Translations under genes and position numbers: made by a program
Shown here: positions 42,301 to 64,000 of the stretch, in pieces
Position numbering within the stretch: the first letter of the stretch is position 1
How the letters are laid out: every line of letters begins with the position of its first letter
DNA from: Pempheris klunzingeri
Lineage: Eukaryota; Chordata; Actinopteri; Acropomatiformes; Pempheridae
DNA: 64,000 nt
Assembly (NCBI RefSeq): GCF_042242105.1
Contig: NC_092033.1
Span: 5,024,908-5,088,907, forward strand
Direction: 5' to 3'
Notes under the pieces: generated by a model
Told to the model about the DNA's origin: nothing
Database searches by the model: none
What the model saw: the letters and a program-made list of their open reading frames with translations, nothing else

Positions 42301-43794
42301 CAATAGGATGATAGTATGATCAGTGCTGTGTCAGTTTCTGCTGCAGTGGAACATATATTAGAAATCATATCATTAAATTGGGCAATATTGTCTCCCGCTG
42401 TGATGCAGCAGCATTGAGCATGAGCAGATATACATTTTTATCAAAGAGAAGTACCCTAATAATAAGGTTTGGATTCTAGGCTCCTTTCTGCATTGAAGTA
42501 CAGCCAAATTTCATGTCTGAGAGTTGGCTCCTACTAGAAATCAATCAGAAACTGAAATGGTAACTCAGGCTTTTAAAAGGAAGAAGCAAATCTACACGTG
42601 ATGCATGAATAATCACAGGGAACTTGCGAAAATCAGAATAGACTGTATAAACACTGACGGTTTCTCCATCAAGTGGAAAGATAAACTGTCTGGCAAAGAA
42701 ACGCACCTCAATTATTTATTGTAGATTTAACACAGCAGTATTGCTATCGAGCTGATGGATGGAGGAAGAGAGGAAGCCAGAAACAGTGTGTGTGTGTGTG
42801 TGTGTGTGTCTTCTGCTGCCAAATCAAAAGAAATTCACAGAATTTCTAAGCAGTGTTAGAGTCTGCTGTACACTGATGATTATGAGGGGCTCTTGTGACC
42901 ATTAAGACACCAAAAAACTACAGATTCACGCATAAACTCCACTCAGTCGACACCACGAGCAGCAGGTGATGAAACTGTAATGAGACGACAGAGCAGACGT
43001 TATGTAATTGATTATGTACCATTACAGTTCATTTTGTTGATGTCTCCCAGCCCCTTGTGATCGCATATTTTCGAAGTCCCGCAGTGACAGAGGTGAGTCA
43101 AGAAAGCAGCTGAGGTCAGTTCACACCGGATTTGACTTGGCTGAGTTAGAGTTGACATCAGCACCCCCCCACTCCCCCCACACACACCTCTCCCCTCCCC
43201 TGCCCCCAACCATGATCCTGCCCTCCCCTTCACACAGTCATGTCTGTGCAAATTCAGATATTCATGTGTAAATCCTACACAACTGTTTTTTTCAAAGATC
43301 TCAAAGTGCAAACTCTGAAAAGTATACGATTCTTTTTTTTTTTTTTTAAAAAACAGGTAACTGGCATTTATACATTCATGTCTAAAACAAGGAGACACAC
43401 ACTACTGCAAGCAGCTCCTCAGACCGGAGCTCCACAACATGCTTCCACATCTCTCCTCTAATTGAGCTTAATGAGTAACACAGGAAATGTGAAGCTTAAC
43501 CTGCCACCTGAAATCAATCAACCTCTCTGTGACGTGGCCGTGACTCGGTATTAGGCACCGAGGGCCATTGGTGGCTTGATTTCTGACATTTCAGCCCAAG
43601 ACACAAAAGCAATAAAAAAAAAAAAAGTAAAATATGCAGCGAAATGCTGTTTTAAATTTGTACTTTCAAAATTTGTTTGCACATTTTTGTTGTTCTCTCC
43701 ACATTTTCTCCAAAATAAAAACATTTTTAATTCCTACATAACACAAAAAGAAACAGAAATCAACACAAAGGAAAAAAACATCAGTTATTGATCA
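42301..43794. other. Intergenic region between slc6a13 and kdm5a
   Basis: Contains a GT run at about 42788-42809, a T-run at 43333-43347 and an A-run near 43615. No gene or recognisable transposon. Confidence 0.5.
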
Positions 43795-44499
43795 TTTGAC
43801 TAGGAATAGTTTATTAAAGGTGAGAAAACAGAACACAAAAAAGCCACAATCTGTTTGTTTAATTGCTTAAAAGTATGTACATTATAAATAATTCCACTAC
43901 ATTACAACCATTTGTGTTTCCTAGTCGGGAGTCCTACATATTGAGATGTTACTGTCTGAGGAGCCAGGCAGAGGGGAGCGGTTCAGGAAGTCTGGTAAAG
44001 AACGACTGGGGACAAATCTGTTTATTTGCCTGTTTGCACTGAATACAACAGCTGGAGTAAGTGGGTGTTTGCTGGAGTGTAAGTACATGACTTGTTATTG
44101 TTCGGGGGGGGACTTGGAAGTAGCTGGTAGATGTCTCTACAACTAAAGCTGCAGTAGGAGGACTAAATTTTGTCAGTGTACTTGCAACCTTTTTCAACAT
44201 AGCTCTCTAGGAGAGAGAACATCTCACTGCTGAGGCCACACGGTGACAGTAGGACTCTTCTGTCTTCCAGATGCGACTCATCTTTTTTTCTTGTGCTCTT
44301 TAATCCAGATAGTAACAGACGAGCCTCCAGTTTGTCTGTTTTCTCCAAATCTCATTTGTAAAGGGTTATTCTGTCCATCAGATGCTGTACAGTCTTACAG
44401 GTTGAGAGGTTGAAATGCTAGTCTGGTTGCTAGTTTTTGTGTTACACTCATTGTGTGAGGTACAGTATTCAAACTCAGTCCATGGCTGTTTTTTAAGCG
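43795..44499 (-). other. kdm5a: kdm5a 3' untranslated region (extent inferred)
   Basis: Downstream of the kdm5a stop at 44500-44502 on the minus strand. A candidate AATAAA (plus-strand TTTATT at 43810-43815) gives a UTR of about 0.7 kb. No other gene is seen. Confidence 0.5.
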
Positions 44500-58562
<14,063 letters not shown>

Positions 58563-59500
58563 GTTGGTGTGGTGCCTGTGAAAGCAGTCTCTAAAAATAA
58601 TATTTGCTAAAAATGCACCGAGTTGAGCTCAACAGTCCATGATCACTTCCAATAATTTTCCTCTTGGGGAACTTCCTCCGTGTCCATCATGATCCTTTAA
58701 ATATTTTAAATAACAAAGCACTTCACTGGCAGGGCAGCCAAGTCGCGATGGCGAATCATAATCTGGTCTGAAAGTGAATGCACAAATACAACAATCGAGA
58801 TGCTAATGATCAATGTTTTCCCATCATCCGTGAACATCGGGCTGGGCCGGGCCAGGCCAGGCCAGGCCAGGCCGGAGAGTCTTCACCACCACTCCCCTAC
58901 CTGGGACGGAGGGCAGGGTCAGTCCGAAACGCCATCATTCCTTCTCACAGACGACAACTTCACAAAAATCAACTCTGCAGTGCAGACTCGGGCCAGGGAC
59001 GATCGAGGAAATCGAAAAGAAGTTTGTAAACACAAAACAAAAACACTCCGGATTTACAATGTTGGCTGCGGTATTATGTTACGCAAGCTAACATTGCTAT
59101 CGCCGCGTCTATGTACCTGGGTAGTGCATGATTTCTTCGTGATGATGCATTTCTAACAAAGTTATCCACGACTGGCTTAGTCCTGTGGCTAGCTGGTAAT
59201 GTTCATCAGCTAACGTTAACGTAATCACGCTCGCTCGTCGGGCTCCTCCAGATAAACTCTCGTCTTCACGTCCACTTCTGCGGCCACCTGAGAGCTAAGT
59301 AGCAGCCGAGCTCCTCCACCACAACAAGGAGGATGCTAGTAGCAGCAAGCCTACATCGTTCGCTGGTGTCTTCAGCCCGTGAAACAACCTCCATTCATTG
59401 AAGCATTTAAGGCGGCGGAAACTAGCATGCAGCTAATTTGGTTCGGCTAAAATCGGTTTAGCTAACGTTGCGCAGCTAACATTGATGTTGTCGTTAGCCG
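58563..59500 (-). promoter_or_regulatory. kdm5a: kdm5a 5' leader and CpG-rich promoter region
   Basis: Upstream of the kdm5a start the sequence becomes CpG-rich, with many CG dinucleotides up to about 59470, a short GGCCA tandem run at 58844-58874 and no evident TATA box. It is the only candidate promoter for the minus-strand kdm5a transcript. Other short open frames here are unsupported. Confidence 0.5.
58629..58690 (-). promoter_or_regulatory. Two short upstream open reading frames before the kdm5a start
   Basis: If the leader extends this far, it holds ATG at 58690 opening a 15-codon frame (MMDTEEVPQEENYWK) closed by TGA at 58643, then ATG at 58640 opening a 3-codon frame (MDC) closed by TGA at 58629. 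Both end before the kdm5a ATG at 58562 and could lower its translation. Inclusion in the mRNA is inferred. Confidence 0.4.
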
Positions 59501-60482
59501 AGAAAGTCGGCTGAGTGGGACAGTCCGCTATGGCTTGAGCTGGTTAGCCAGAATAACATGTAAAAATGCGAGAATCCCATTCCTTTGTCTTATCAGGTGC
59601 CACTTTCCGTAAAATTTAACATCGTCTGCAGGTATTATATCCGCATTAGCTAACGTGCTAGCCACAACTAGCAAGGTTGGGAGAGCTGTTATGGTGCCTT
59701 CAGGAATACTCGGAAACTTTGAACTACTTCCGAGGCAGTATTTTGCCTGTAAATAGCCACATCCAACCAGTTGCATCCACACACTGTATGGTTGTACACG
59801 AAAAAAATAGTTTATGGCTGCTACTATGCGATGTATCCGTAAAATGAAAGGGAGACATTGGCATCCTGGTAGCAATTAAGGACACATTTAGCAACCAAAT
59901 GATTATGTGTGGTTGCATTTCTTTTAATAACTCTTCACAGCTATGAGACTTGACGCCACATTGGAAAACAATGTGAAAGAGTGAGAAAAAAAACACTTCG
60001 GCAGTTTTATGTGCCCCTTTGACGGCAATTTTCAGCAATCGACATATTTCCTACAGCACCTTAAGGCAGCACAATGTACAAAGGTTCGCTGCAAAAATAA
60101 AAATAAGTCGAAATGTCCTTTAACCTGATTTCACCTGACTGTTATCACCAGCAAAAGGAAATCCCATCTCATTCGAAAACATGTAATGATTAACAAGCGT
60201 AGTACTGGTGGATTCATTCTTCACACAATTAATTCCACTTTTGAAATAAAGGTACTTAACAAATCCAAAGTCGTTATAGGACTTTATTTCAGCTTTTTTT
60301 TTTTTTATTAAGATGTAATTACAACATAGAAGAGCTTCCTGAAAAAGTGCTCCTATGCTGGTCTTATATGGTATATAAACAATTTTCCTCTCACAAATAC
60401 ATTTGGAATAACCAGGGTACATTTTCAAATGCAAATCTATCTAAATGTACATGTATGTATATATGTGTGTGTGTGTGTATAC

Positions 60483-60519
<37 letters not shown>
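59501..60519. other. Intergenic DNA between kdm5a promoter and Tc1 element
   Basis: AT-rich sequence without recognised genes. The last 65 bp are an alternating TA/TG/CA tract (about 60450-60519) running into the Tc1 left end. Confidence 0.5.
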
Positions 60520-60524
<5 letters not shown>

Positions 60525-60725
60525 GTAAGAAAAAGTATGTGAACCCTTTGGGATTACATGGATTTCTGCATAAATTATTCATAAAATATGTTCTGATCTT
60601 CATCTAAGTCACATCACTAGACAAACACAGTCTGCTTAAATTAATACCACACAAAAAATGATAAGTTTTCATGTTTTTATTGAACACAACATGTAAACAT
60701 TCACAGTGCAGGGTGGAAAAAGTAT
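60520..60725. repeat. Left terminal inverted repeat of the Tc1 element
   Basis: Begins CAGTTGTAAG, includes ACACAACATGTAAACATTCA and ends near GGGTGGAAAAAGTAT. It pairs with 61941-62138. Confidence 0.88.
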
Positions 60726-61759
60726 GTGAACCTTTGGATTGAAGAACTGGTTGACCCTCCTTTGGCAGCAATAACCTCAACCAAACGTTTCCTGTAGTTG
60801 CAGATCAGACCTGCACAACGGTCAGGAGGAATTTTGGGCCATTCCTCTGTACAAAACTGTTTCAGTTCAGCAATATTCTTGGGATGTCTGGTGTGAATCG
60901 CTCTCTTGAGGTCATGCCACAGCATCTCAATCGGGTTGAGGTCAGGACTCTGACTGGGCCACTCCAGAAGGCGTATTTTCTTCTGTTGAAGCCATTCTGT
61001 TGTTGATTCACTTCTATGCTTTGGCTCGTTGTCCTGTTGCATCACCCATCCTCTGTTGAGCTTCAGTTGGCAGACAGATGGTCTTACGTTTTCCTGCAAA
61101 ATGTCTTGATAAACTTGGGAATTCATTTTTCCGTCGATGACAGCAATCCGTCCAGGCCCTGAGGCAGCAAAGCAGCCCCAAACCATGATGCCCCCTCCAC
61201 CATATTTCACAGTTGGGATGAGGTTTTGATGTTGGTGTGCTGTGCATTTTTTTCTCCACACATAGCGTTGTGTGTTCCTTCCAAACAACTCAATTTTGGT
61301 TTCATCTGTCCACAGAATATTTTGCCAGTAGTGCTGTGGAACATCCAGGTGCTCTTTTGCAAACTTCAAACGTGCAGCAATGTCTTTTTTGGACAGCAAT
61401 GGCTTCCTCCGTGGTGTCCTCCCATGAACTCCATTCTTGTTTAATGTTTTACTTATTGTAGATTTGTCAATAATAATGTTAGCATGTGCCAGAGATTTCT
61501 GTAAGTCTTTAGCTGACACTCTAGGATTCTTCACCTCATTGAGCATTCTGCGCTGTGCTCTCACAGTCATCTTTACAGGACGACCACACCTAGGGAGAGT
61601 AGCAACAGTGCTGAACTTTCTCCATTTGTAGACAGTCTGTCTTACTGTGGACACATGGACGTCAAGGCTTTTAGAGATACTTTTGTAACCCTTTCCAGCT
61701 TCATGCAAGTCAACAATTCTTGATCGTAGATCTTCTGAGAGCTCTTTTGTGCGAGGCAT
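60701..61759 (-). CDS. Tc1-family transposase, 352 aa, uninterrupted
   Basis: A cut-and-paste transposase of the IS630-Tc1-mariner superfamily. The N-terminal paired-like helix-turn-helix region (about residues 1-115) includes [20 protein letters not shown], a GRPVKMT linker and a basic [10 protein letters not shown] segment likely to act in nuclear import. The catalytic triad is visible as D152 ([10 protein letters not shown]), D243 ([10 protein letters not shown]) and E278 ([15 protein letters not shown]), with 34 residues between the second and third, hence DD34E. The glycine-rich [12 protein letters not shown] block is typical. Length is usual for intact Tc1 transposases (about 340-350 aa) and the start [12 protein letters not shown] is the usual one. 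The C-terminus runs into the inverted repeat. Activity cannot be judged from sequence alone. Confidence 0.93.
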   Translation of the reverse strand: MPRTKELSEDLRSRIVDLHEAGKGYKSISKSLDVHVSTVRQTVYKWRKFSTVATLPRCGRPVKMTVRAQRRMLNEVKNPRVSAKDLQKSLAHANIIIDKSTISKTLNKNGVHGRTPRRKPLLSKKDIAARLKFAKEHLDVPQHYWQNILWTDETKIELFGRNTQRYVWRKKCTAHQHQNLIPTVKYGGGGIMVWGCFAASGPGRIAVIDGKMNSQVYQDILQENVRPSVCQLKLNRGWVMQQDNEPKHRSESTTEWLQQKKIRLLEWPSQSPDLNPIEMLWHDLKRAIHTRHPKNIAELKQFCTEEWPKIPPDRCAGLICNYRKRLVEVIAAKGGSTSSSIQRFTYFFHPAL

Positions 61760-61940
61760 GGTTCACATCAGGCAATGCCTCTTGAGAACAGCAAACTCAA
61801 AACTGGTGTGTGTTTTTTATAGGGCAGGGCAGCTTTAACCAACACATCCAATCTCATCACATTGATTGGACTCCAGGTTGGCTGACTCCTGGCTCCAATT
61901 AGCTCTTGGAGAAGTCATAAGCCTAGGGGTAAAGTATGTG

Positions 61941-62138
61941 ATACTTTTTCCACCCTGCACTGTGAATGTTTACATGTTGTGTTCAATAAAAACATGAAAA
62001 CTTATCATTTTTTGTGTGGTATTAGTTTAAGCAGAATGTGTTTGTCTAGTGATGTGACTTAGATGAAGATCAGAACATATTTTATGAAGAATTTATTTAA
62101 GTAATCCCAAAGGGTTCACATACTTTTTCTTGCAACTG
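61941..62138. repeat. Right terminal inverted repeat of the Tc1 element
   Basis: Begins ATACTTTTTCCACCCTGCAC and ends TTCTTGCAACTG, followed by TA. It is the inverted match of 60520-60725. Confidence 0.88.
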
Positions 62139-62288
62139 TATATATATACTGGTTCCATGTTAACAGAAAGGTGAACACACTGGTTATATATCTGAAACTG
62201 TTTGTGCAATTCAACAAGATGATTTTTTTTTTTTTCTCCATTTCTTTTGGAATACAGTTAATTATTTTGAATTTTATATATATATATG
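62139..62288. other. AT-rich spacer between two transposons
   Basis: Contains TA runs at both ends and a T-run at about 62222. No gene. Confidence 0.6.
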
Positions 62289-62992
62289 CACTACTCACAA
62301 AAACTTAGGGATATTCAGCTTTCAGGTGAAATTTCAGGATGAACCTAAAATGCATTCTAACCTTTCCAGGTGAACTTAATGTGACCTTCTCTAAACCTTT
62401 GAATGCACATGTCCAACTGTTCAGTGTCTCAGTACTTTTTGCACAAGTTGCTGTTCTCTAACAAGAAGCTTAACAGCAAAATTCACAACAGGTTTGATCC
62501 ATGAATCGACCAATACATTTCCTGCTTCAGTTAGAATTAGTATTTAAACAGTCCTCCTCATCATGCTGTTCACATTCTGACATCATGAGACCAAGACGAC
62601 ACCTAACAGTTGATCAGCAGCACCTCGCCGTTGTGTGGCTTCAAACAGGAAGTCCTCAGACGGAAGTGTTCACTGAGCTTAGAGGGTCACAGAGTGTCAT
62701 CAGGAGGTTGTAACAGTGATACAGAGACTGGAAGAGTCACAGAAAGGAGGGAAGTGGACGTCCTTTGACCACATCCCAATTTATTGAGACACCGAAATTT
62801 TTTTGTTGTGGTATACCTACCACTGTTGTTAGATTTTCTTCAAATAAATTGTTTAAGATGAAGAAATTACCATTGCATGCTTCTACTTAAATGCCCTACT
62901 TTCATGATATAATATCACTGTAGCATTAACTTTTTACATTTTACATATATTTCACCTGAAAGTCGAATATCCCTAACTTTTTGTGAGTAGTG
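62289..62992 (+). mobile_element. Internally deleted Tc1/mariner-type element of a second family
   Basis: The left end CACTACTCACAAAAACTTAG is matched in inverted form at the right end (complement CACTACTCACAAAAAGTTAG), followed on both sides by GGGATATTC and a TTTCAGGTGAAAT-type sequence. Right flank is TA; left flank is TG, probably a mutated TA. At about 0.7 kb it is under half the length of an autonomous element and keeps only the start of a transposase. Confidence 0.75.
62585..62713 (+). pseudogene. Truncated N-terminus of a Tc1/Bari-like transposase
   Basis: The frame begins MRPRRHLTVDQQHLAVVWLQ and continues through SQSVIRRL to a stop. This resembles the helix-turn-helix start of Tc1/Bari-type transposases (pattern RRRHLT-x-EQ ... 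GxSQ ... SQSVISRL). The rest of the gene, including all DDE catalytic residues, is absent, so it is a remnant without activity. Confidence 0.6.
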
Positions 62993-63147
62993 TATATGAA
63001 ATATTGCATGAAATGTAAACTGCAGTACACAGTGTTATCAAGGTTTACAATTTGACGCACAAATGTAAAAGCACGTTATAAAAGCATTAAAGGGAACGAG
63101 CCAAATTATTTGGTGAAACTTCAGAGAGGTCTTGACATCTGTGGTGT
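62993..63147 (-). other. Proximal 3' UTR of the akr1d1-like gene
   Basis: Minus-strand sequence after the stop at 63148. No AATAAA is seen before the Tc1-type remnant; the first one on this strand is inside the remnant (plus-strand TTTATT at 62780-62785). The real 3' end is not established. Confidence 0.35.
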
Positions 63148-63874
63148 CTAGTAGTCGTCATGAAATGGATACTCTGGATGATCAGCCCACCTGTTGAGTC
63201 AGTAAATAGAAATGGTTATTATTTATTTAGTAGAGAAATGGAACGTCGCCCACATCAGCGATGCACTGTACTCACATGAGAAGCTCCACAAAACGAATAT
63301 TCTTGTTCAGCCCCTCAATTGCCTCCATCTCAGCCTCAGAGAGACAGAAGTCGAATATCTGCAGGTCAAGACCACATCATTGCAACACATTTTGTGACAC
63401 ATTTCCTGTTTTGCATTCTCTACCCAGCATGGTCAGTTGCTGCCTATGAACAAACCTGGAAGTTCTCCTTTATGCGAACCGGGCTGAAGCTCTTTGGGAT
63501 GACCACCACTCCTCTCTGCACATTGAACCTCAAGGCCACCTGGGCTGGGCTCTTGTTATACTTTTTAGCAACTGATACCAGCAGCTCATCTTCCAGCAAC
63601 GGAGGGCACGTGACGTTCACCCTGTCGGAGTGATTGCAAAATAACTAAATAACAACTTTATAACTGAAATGTCTTGAGCATGCAGGTCACTCAGTCATAA
63701 CCATGAACAGTGTGTTTTGTTAGTTGTTTTTTAACTGAATGAGTGCAGCATTTCTCTGCCATACCAGGAAGCATCTCTAGATGTCCCCAAGGGGCTGTAT
63801 CCCACAACAACAATATCGTTCTGTCGGCAGTACTCAAGCAATTTTGGCTGAGTGAAATAAGGATGGCATTCAAC
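63148..63874 (-). CDS. akr1d1: Aldo-keto reductase family 1 member D1-like, last four coding exons
   Basis: AKR1D1 is the cytosolic NADPH-dependent 3-oxo-5-beta-steroid 4-dehydrogenase of bile-acid and steroid metabolism. Exons in gene order: 63874-63765, 63621-63456, 63358-63276 and 63190-63148, lengths 110, 166, 83 and 43 nt, the standard AKR1 exon pattern. They read [54 protein letters not shown] (the NADPH 2'-phosphate site) and [20 protein letters not shown], ending [10 protein letters not shown]. The SPLGTSR and C-terminal HPEYPFHD-Y phrases match AKR1D1 better than AKR1B or AKR1A. The catalytic Asp/Tyr/Lys exons lie beyond the window, so the steroid-reductase-defining active-site Glu cannot be checked. 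Confidence 0.85.
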
Positions 63875-64000
63875 CTGTGATAAAAAAAAAAGCACAAATA
63901 GTTTAAACTGCTGACTGAATGCTTCCTTGTGGATCTTGAGTTAATACTAAGTCACTGACTTGGAGTATTTTCTTTTCTCTCCATGATACAAATATAAACA

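Larger units (their letters stand above)
60520..62138 (-). mobile_element. Tc1-like DNA transposon, apparently complete
   Basis: The element is bounded by long terminal inverted repeats. The left end reads CAGTTGTAAGAAAAAGTATG from 60520 and the right end, complemented, reads CAGTTGCAAGAAAAAGTATG ending at 62138. The repeats extend about 200 bp on each side (to 60725 and from 61941) and are nearly identical apart from a small indel around 60560-60580 and scattered changes. Between them lies one uninterrupted transposase frame. The right flank is TA, the Tc1/mariner target. The left flank is a CA tract preceded by TATA. Low divergence between the ends and an open frame suggest a recent insertion. 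Confidence 0.92.

Noticed and set aside
61226..61631. Plus-strand frames inside the Tc1 element
   Set aside because: They are antisense shadows of the transposase frame.

Overview
This window is vertebrate nuclear DNA from a ray-finned fish, probably a percomorph-type teleost. The evidence is GT-AG introns mostly of 80 bp to 5 kb, exon-by-exon protein matches to vertebrate genes, many CA/GT microsatellites, Tc1-like transposons and several short repeats that I recognise from teleost genomes. The genes here are read by joining exons; most open frames longer than 60 codons are chance. Gene identities rest on protein families recalled from memory, because no database search was possible.

Layout. 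(1) 1-9.8 kb: the last four coding exons and a long 3' UTR of ppm1h (protein phosphatase 1H), plus strand. (2) 11.1-12.9 kb: a microRNA locus on the minus strand. A let-7i hairpin at 11287-11379 has a CpG/CCAAT promoter-like region upstream and an AATAAA signal downstream. (3) 13.4-34.2 kb: a complete usp15 gene, minus strand, 21 coding exons, 1021 codons before the stop in one continuous spliced frame, with an unusually long acidic C-terminus. (4) 34.8-42.1 kb: a complete slc6a13 (GAT2-type GABA transporter) gene, minus strand, 15 coding exons, 609 aa. (5) 43.8-58.6 kb: a complete kdm5a (H3K4me3 demethylase) gene, minus strand, 29 coding exons, about 1758 aa, ending in a polyglutamine tail. 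(6) 60.5-63.0 kb: two Tc1/mariner-superfamily elements. One is about 1.62 kb with an uninterrupted 352-aa DD34E transposase; the other is an internally deleted remnant of a second family. (7) 63.1-64 kb: the last four coding exons of an akr1d1-like aldo-keto reductase, minus strand, running off the window.

Relations. The genes do not form one pathway. The usp15 - let-7i - ppm1h order and relative orientation match human 12q14, except that MON2, which lies between USP15 and let-7i in human, is not found. The slc6a13-kdm5a pair matches human 12p13.33, so two human blocks are joined here. All splice junctions given were read by eye from GT-AG sites and frame continuity; the summed exon lengths of usp15, slc6a13 and kdm5a are each exact multiples of three.

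I found no CRISPR, operon, phage or other prokaryotic-type system. The most interesting items are the let-7i locus, the Ser replacing the substrate-site Glu in the GABA transporter, the glutamate and glutamine tails of usp15 and kdm5a, and the apparently intact Tc1 transposon with a microsatellite that seems to have grown out of its terminal dinucleotide.
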